64,000 bases of DNA, taken from positions 25,677,616-25,741,615 of the forward strand of contig CM046848.1 in NCBI GenBank assembly GCA_025618425.1. The letters are read 5' to 3'. The notes beneath the pieces are model-generated. The model worked only from the letters and a program-made list of their open reading frames with translations. It was not told the DNA's origin and searched no databases. The first letter of the stretch is position 1. The number at the start of each line of letters is the position of its first letter. Below are positions 36,601 through 43,300 of the stretch, piece after piece. Made by a program: the position numbers and the translations under genes. This stretch comes from Heliocidaris tuberculata (Eukaryota; Echinodermata; Echinoidea; Camarodonta; Echinometridae).

Positions 36601-39600
36601 TGTTCATGGTCAATTTAAGTGACTTTGCAATGTATATATGATATTAGAATTTATTTACCCTTGATATTTTGATATTTACTGGTACTTTTATTTCATCTTT
36701 TTTCCACATATGTATGATTGATTTTTTGGTTTTATATTGTTTCTGCTTGTGAGGGTTGAGAATGAGTTTGAATTGTAGTTTAATCTGTGGTAGTGAATCA
36801 TTCCTGTAATTCAAGACTAATGCTCTTCTGCCTGTAAGCGCTGTAAATATGCAGTGATATGCAAAACACCAAGAGAGATTCATATGTAAAAAGTATCATG
36901 ATAATTTGAAAAGTTTAAATATTTCTTTTTAAACCTGTCAGATTCTATCTAAGCCCCCCCCCCCCCTTTTTCCACCTAGGCTACAGTGAAGTATACATTT
37001 CTGTATGCCATTGTTATTCTATACAATATCCTCCCAAAAAGAAAATGGTATGTGTACACCTCTGGTGTGTTGTGTTGTTCATACATGTACATGTAGATGG
37101 TTACACTGTGATTTTCTGCTTTACAGTCTTTAAAGGGAAATCCAACCTTAATTTTTTCTATTGATATTATATGAAGCGTAATCTATAATAATTAATACGC
37201 TAAGGCGACGCGGGAGGTCCCGCGCCCGCCCCGATTGACTTTGCACGCGCTGCAGGAGGGGGTCCGTTGGACCCTATAGAATTTTTTCCCGCTGCCCGCC
37301 GCGAGCCGCCTTCCGTCCTGACCGGTCGGCCTGGCCGTCCGCATGGTTGTCGCCCCCTTCGCGTTGCACGACGACGTCGCGTTGGCAGCAGGTGAGCGAT
37401 CTCCTGAACGACCAAACCCCATTGGCCCGCGTGCTTTGCCTCGCCGTCGACCGAATCAGACGACGATTGCGCGTGCGTCCGGCGAACGGTACGTAGTGCA
37501 GACTCTGTATCTCTCACCGGGGGAACCCACGTAAGAAAATAATTATGCCATGGGTATGTTCAGTAGAGGTCCGTGGTATGTACGTAGGATTTGTGTCATA
37601 GTCCGCTTTGTGATTAGTATACCATGTAGGAGTAGCACCCACCAGACTGCGGTGCAATCTCAATGCAAGCTCAGTGCGACGCGACTTATACACACAACCC
37701 TATACAAGGCAAACAATACAACAATACACTGCACAGCACTCAACATGAGATGACCACGAATTCCCGAGCGAACTCATACATTCTACAGATGAATTTGGAC
37801 GTGAGTTATATTATTTAGAACTAAATAATGTTAGAAACTGTATTTATAGACTTTGTTTGTCTCTATAACATGTTCTCTGTATAGTTAACTGATGAAATTC
37901 TTCTCTTTTTAGCCGGACTCTGTCGCGGCGTCGTTGCACTCTGCTCTGAGCGGTACCAGCATGCACTGCAGCCTTGGCTGCTTGAAATAACTACGGGGAA
38001 GAAACCTGCAGTAAAAGCTGTTTATTTCGAGATTTTAAGGTTAACTTTGGATGTGAGTGACGTTGTTGAGAACAAAAAAATGTTTGAGTATAGTATTTGT
38101 GGGCTCTGTTTTTGCCTATTCGATCTGTATTTAGTTTAAAAATGATGACATTCTTCTTTACAACGCTGGTAATCTGTCACAGCAGCGCCCACAGTCTGAG
38201 GCTGAGCTGTAGTAAGGCTTGGCTGGTTGAACTCCCAGCGAAGAGTCTAGCAGTAAATACCTTACCGAGCGCTGCTTATTTCAAGATTAAAAAATATAAA
38301 AAAGATTGAAAATAGTATACTTATCATTTTTTAAAACTACAGTTAACATTGAATTCATCCTACCGTATGTCAGAGCAGTGGCGTACCCAGGATTTTTTGA
38401 AGGGGGTGGTTTTTAATTCTCTGACAAGCAAAATTTTAAAAAATGGTTATCAGTATTTTTTTTTTGGGGGGGAGGGTCTTTTTACTCTAAAATTCTCTGT
38501 CAAGCAAAAAAAAAAAAGTGTTATCAGTATTTTTTTTTTTTTGGGGGGGGGGGTCTTTAACTCAAAAATTATCTGACAAGCAAAAAAAAAAAATAAAAGC
38601 AGGAATTCTAAAGGAAGGAGTGTTTTAACTTCAAATAACACCAAACGGGGGGGGGGGGGGGGGGGGGGGGGGTGTTTGAACACCCAAAACGCCCCCTTGG
38701 TACGCGCATGTTCAGAGTAGATTCTACAATACTTGAATTTTAAAACCCGCACTGCCGTAAATGCCTCACGACGTTTCTGATTTCAAAATTGGAAAAAGGT
38801 TAGGCCGAACACACCTGTACTCATTTTTTATTCGATGGTAGATTCATCTTATTTGAGTATATTCTACATCTACTTTGTTTCTTTTAAAAAAAAATCGTTC
38901 CATGAATATTATCCGTTTGAGGGGCAAACATTATGCTAGGAGCGTTATTCCATTGAAGTCATGGGCGTAGATATAGCGGGCAGGGAGGGGGGGGGGTATT
39001 TGAATGCATCATTCATTCCCCCCCCCCCCCCCCCCCCATTGTAGAAAAATAAACTCACAGCATAGATAGCACTAGCAGGGGTGACGGATGGGATGGGTGA
39101 TGCGGGATTATGTGAATGCATCAATCATTTTTATTTTCATTGTATTTGGGACCTTTCTATGCCACTGGATGCAGGAGAGTGAGGGCAGGGGCATGATAGG
39201 GCCTGCCTTCACCATCCACCATGTCCAACGGCGGATCCAGGATTTTGTGAGGGAGGGGCCAGCGCCGGATCAATGATTTTGTGATGGCCGGGAGGGGGGC
39301 CAATATTCGGAAAATTCATACTTCTGTTTTTTGAATACTTTTCATGTGTATTGTAGGATGTGATCGAACGCATGTATTGCTCATACATTTAAGTGTCTGA
39401 TTGAATTTGAGAATTATGATATGTGTAGGTGAATCTTCACTCGATTACTTATAGAAAATATATAACTACTATCAATTTCTAACTAAAATTGTATTTCTTG
39501 CTATAGACTAAGTAATGAGCGACCTCTATGATGACAACAATATTCCATTCACAAAATATACATAACTAGGCCATAGTAATTAATTTTACAACTATGTGAA

Positions 39601-40330
39601 TGCATCATTCATTTTTTTTTTTTTTTCCATTGTAGAAAAATAAACTCACAGTATAGATAGCACTAGCAGGGCTGTAGGATTGGATGGGTGATGCGGGATT
39701 ATGTGAATGCATCAATCATTTTTATTTTCATTGTATTTGGGACCTTTCTATGCCACTGGCTGCAGGAGAGTGAGGGCAGGGGCATGATAGGGCCTGCCTT
39801 CACCATCCACCATGTCCAACGGCGGATCCAGGATTTTGTGAGGGAGGGGGCCAGCGCCGGATCAATGATTTTGTGATGGGAGGGCCCGGGGCCCAATATT
39901 GGGAAAATTCATAATTCTGTTTTTTGAATACTTCTCATGTGTATTGTAGGATGTGATTGAACGCATGTATTGCACTATTGCTCATACATGACTTGTAAGT
40001 GTCTGATTGAATTTGAGAATTATAATATGTGTAGGTGAATCTTCACTCGATTACTTATAGAAAATATATAACTACTACCAATTTCTTGCTATAGAATATT
40101 AAGTAATGAGCTACCTCTATGATGACAATATTCCATACACAAAATATACGTAACTAGGCCATAGTAATTAATTTTACAACTATTTAAGTTCTAATAATAA
40201 AACAATAAGCTAAATGGAAACACTAACATCAAAAGAAACTCTTTTATCTTTATTCCACTCTCTCTCTCTCTTTCTGTTATGTTTATATTCTCTACATCCA
40301 TTCCTCTCTCTTCCTATCTGTCTACCCCCA

Positions 40331-40372
<42 letters not shown>

Positions 40373-43300
40373 TCCCCTTTATGTCATAATGATATCTAAC
40401 ATAAATTATGTACATTACATAACATTATATGTACAATATTTTTAACTGAGTATGTGGGTATGTAATTGTGACCATGAGTACGCACGTATGCGTTTGTAAA
40501 TATGTGTATGCATGTTTCTCTGAGTGAATGCCTGTGTGTATATAAACATGATTTTGTTTATAATAATATAAGGGTGTGCCATTTGAACAAAAGATTGACA
40601 GTTACGTGCATCCATCTAAACAAAAACAAAAAAACACCAATCCGCACGCGGTGCTTTCAGTCGACCATTTAAAACTTCCAAGATAGCACTTATAAGGTTT
40701 CAATGAAAAGTCTCACATCCATAGACACCCTATTTTCTCTTTCCATCTCTCTAACTTCCGGTTAATTTTCCCACCTGTTATCTCTCCAACCCCTTTTCCA
40801 ACCCGCCCCCTCCCCCCGCCCCCCTCTCTCTCTCTCTCTGAAATCCTATTACAAAATTTGTAACTATGAATAAAAGAAAAGTGTCATGTTTGTTCAGTTA
40901 TAAATGATGTCTGTGTATCGTCTTTGTATGTGAATGTGGACGGACTCGAAATTAAAGACAAAAAAAATTTACCTACAAAAATTACTCAATCTTCATAACC
41001 ATTTTCGTTTCCATTTAGAGCAATTTAGTGATAATTTCATTAACAAAAAAAAAATGAATATAAACTCACAAGAATGTACACATCGATTGTGAAAATGTTG
41101 AATGTGCAATGTAAAAAAGGAACCCGTGGATTTCCACGGGTCCCGCTAGTATACTGATTAATTTGATATCAAATTTACCAGAGTTGGACAACTATGAAGA
41201 AGATTATAGAATGTTTTAGATCCCCCAAACACCTCTCTCTTCCAGTCATTTGCTGCACACGGGGGCTGCCATTTGCCATGTTTGCAGTGGACCTTCCGCA
41301 ACGAATGGCCAATCTGCGGACAACTGGCCAGTCTAGATTGAGATTGTAACTGTTTTTTTTTTAATTTGGTTTATTCCCCTACGCTGCTCTTTCTCTACAC
41401 ACTTATTCCACACACAGCGTGACTCTCCACTAATTTCACGTGGAGGGTGGAATTGCAAAGGACTGTTATTGTTCAGATCATGCGATACAGAGACAGTCCA
41501 GGCAGTGCATGAGTGGACTACTGCTGCGCATGCAAATTATTTCGTTTTCAGGCAAGGCCAGTTGTTAGTCCTCTGCCTGGACTGTTTCCGTTTAGTGGAT
41601 AGTCGCACTCTGTGATGGATGTGCGTGTAGAGAAAGGGCAGCATAGGGGAATAAACCAAATATAAAAAAAAGGATAGAATCTAGACTAGCCAGTTGTCCG
41701 CAGATACGTCATTTGTTGCGGGGGGTATTTTGGGGATCTAAAACATTCTATAACTTTCTTCATAGCTGTCCAATTCTGGTAAATTTGGTATCAAATTCAT
41801 CAAGTTACGCTTCATAGGTTCATATAATATCAATAGAAAAAAAAGTAAGATTGGATTTCCCTTTAATGGATCATTTTGTACTCTCAGTACAGGCTTTCCC
41901 TTCTACATAACTTATTTAAGTCTATTCTTTGGAAAGGAAGGAAGGAATTTTATTAACCCAAACCAAATTACAATGCACCGTATGCTAAAGTAACTGACTT
42001 CAGATCAACAGACCTTTGGACTAACTAGGAGATAACCAGAGGAAATATATCCATTACGTCTTTAATTTGTTTTACATTTCAGCTTTTTGAAGAGCTCCCC
42101 CTGTGGTCTCAGAATGCACTGCAATGCAACACTCACTGAGATCTACATCATCATGATTAAGGGCATCCTAACTCAGAATTTTATTCATTTTCCCTGTCTT
42201 TTTATATCTCAGCTTTTTGAAAAGCGCCCTCTCTGGTCTCGCAATGCACTGCGATGCAACACAGAGATCTCGACCCTCCTAATCAAGGGTATCCTTTGTG
42301 TGGTAGCCTACTACTTCCAGCAAGGTCCCTGGAGAGGGCTGTGGTGTCGTATGGGGTATGATCCTAGAGAACACCCAGAGTCCAAGAAATACCAACTTCT
42401 GGACTTCAGGATAAGGAAAGGTATTTATTTATTTATTTATAACAAAAAAAGTGTACCCAAACACATCTTGGGCCATATTCCATATACTTCTAAGAAATCT
42501 TGCTGAAAATTTGTCTTGTTTGAAAAATTTGCCTTTACTTGATACTTGATGAAATAATCCCTCTTGCAGCTCCAAGAAGCTAAACAGGGATGAACTAAGC
42601 AATATGTCGTGAAGAGGTATCATAGTGAAGATCTCTATTTTACAATAAAAAGAGAGTGCGCTGTGCAAGTAAAAATCTGGATACATCTTAGAGAACAAGA
42701 GATCCAGGTGGAGGCTGCAGATGGTGTAATGTGTCCCATCCGTGTGCAGACAACAGGTGTGAAGTTGGTCAAGGTGTAGGGATTCCATGCCTCGGAGGCA
42801 TATTCAAGCTGGGGCCGAACCAGTGCAGTGTAGGCTCTGGACTTCACTTCTCTTGAGCATGGAGAAAGAGTTCGGCGAATGTTTACTGTATACAAACACT
42901 TTGTCTTCACTAAGACGACAGATGGGACAAAATTCTAAGATACTCTGATATCAGTTTGTCAAGTCACACTAGCCAAGAGGGTTGTTGTGTGATATGGCCT
43001 ATGAGTCCAGAGAAGAACCAGAGTTCCAAGAAATACCACCTTCTTGATTTCATTATAAGAAAAGTATTCATAACCAAAAATGTTCTCTCAAAGTATATGT
43101 CTGGGATGGTATTCTGACAAATATTTTATATCTAATGTTTTAATTGTAGTAACAAATTGAAATCATGTTGAATAAACACTTTTCCTGTCCTCTCTCGGTG
43201 AGCCTGTGTGCATCGACTGTAAGCAACCTTCTGTTTTGTATGATAGATTCACGCAGGCTCACCTCGAGTTCTGATAGATTGTACATGTATAACAAACTCA

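Larger units (their letters stand above)
37182..41149 (+). mobile_element. Helitron 2, non-autonomous, 3968 bp
   Basis: The 5' end is TCTATAATAATTAATACGC, preceded by A. The 3' end has hairpin ACCCGTGGA-TT-TCCACGGGT (41122-41141), four bases, then CTAG, followed by T. Removing 37182-41149 restores a MITE arm that matches the opposite arm with only a small indel. The first 0.8 kb and other blocks match Helitron 1, so both belong to one family. No Rep/helicase coding. Confidence 0.92.
37130..41866. mobile_element. TTAA foldback MITE (769 bp when intact) split by Helitron 2
   Basis: TTAAAGGGAAATCCAACCTT at 37130 is inverted at the right end, which finishes TTAA at 41866. The left arm is cut at 37181 and resumes at 41150 (GATTAATTTGATATC..GTTGGACAACTATGAAG). 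It pairs with the right arm at about 41690-41866. The inner part also shows CGGACAACTGGC inverted (about 41316 and 41692). Confidence 0.85.
18215..42212 (+). other. GTF3C5 intron 3 (24 kb)
   Basis: This very large intron contains an antisense aquaporin gene, two Helitrons and many foldback elements, each listed separately. Between listed elements I see no further conserved coding. Confidence 0.85.

Noticed and set aside
42087..42506. Single continuous frame spanning the exon-4 relic and exon 4
   Set aside because: It crosses two acceptors and a donor; the real coding part is only exon 4, and the first part is the decayed duplicate.
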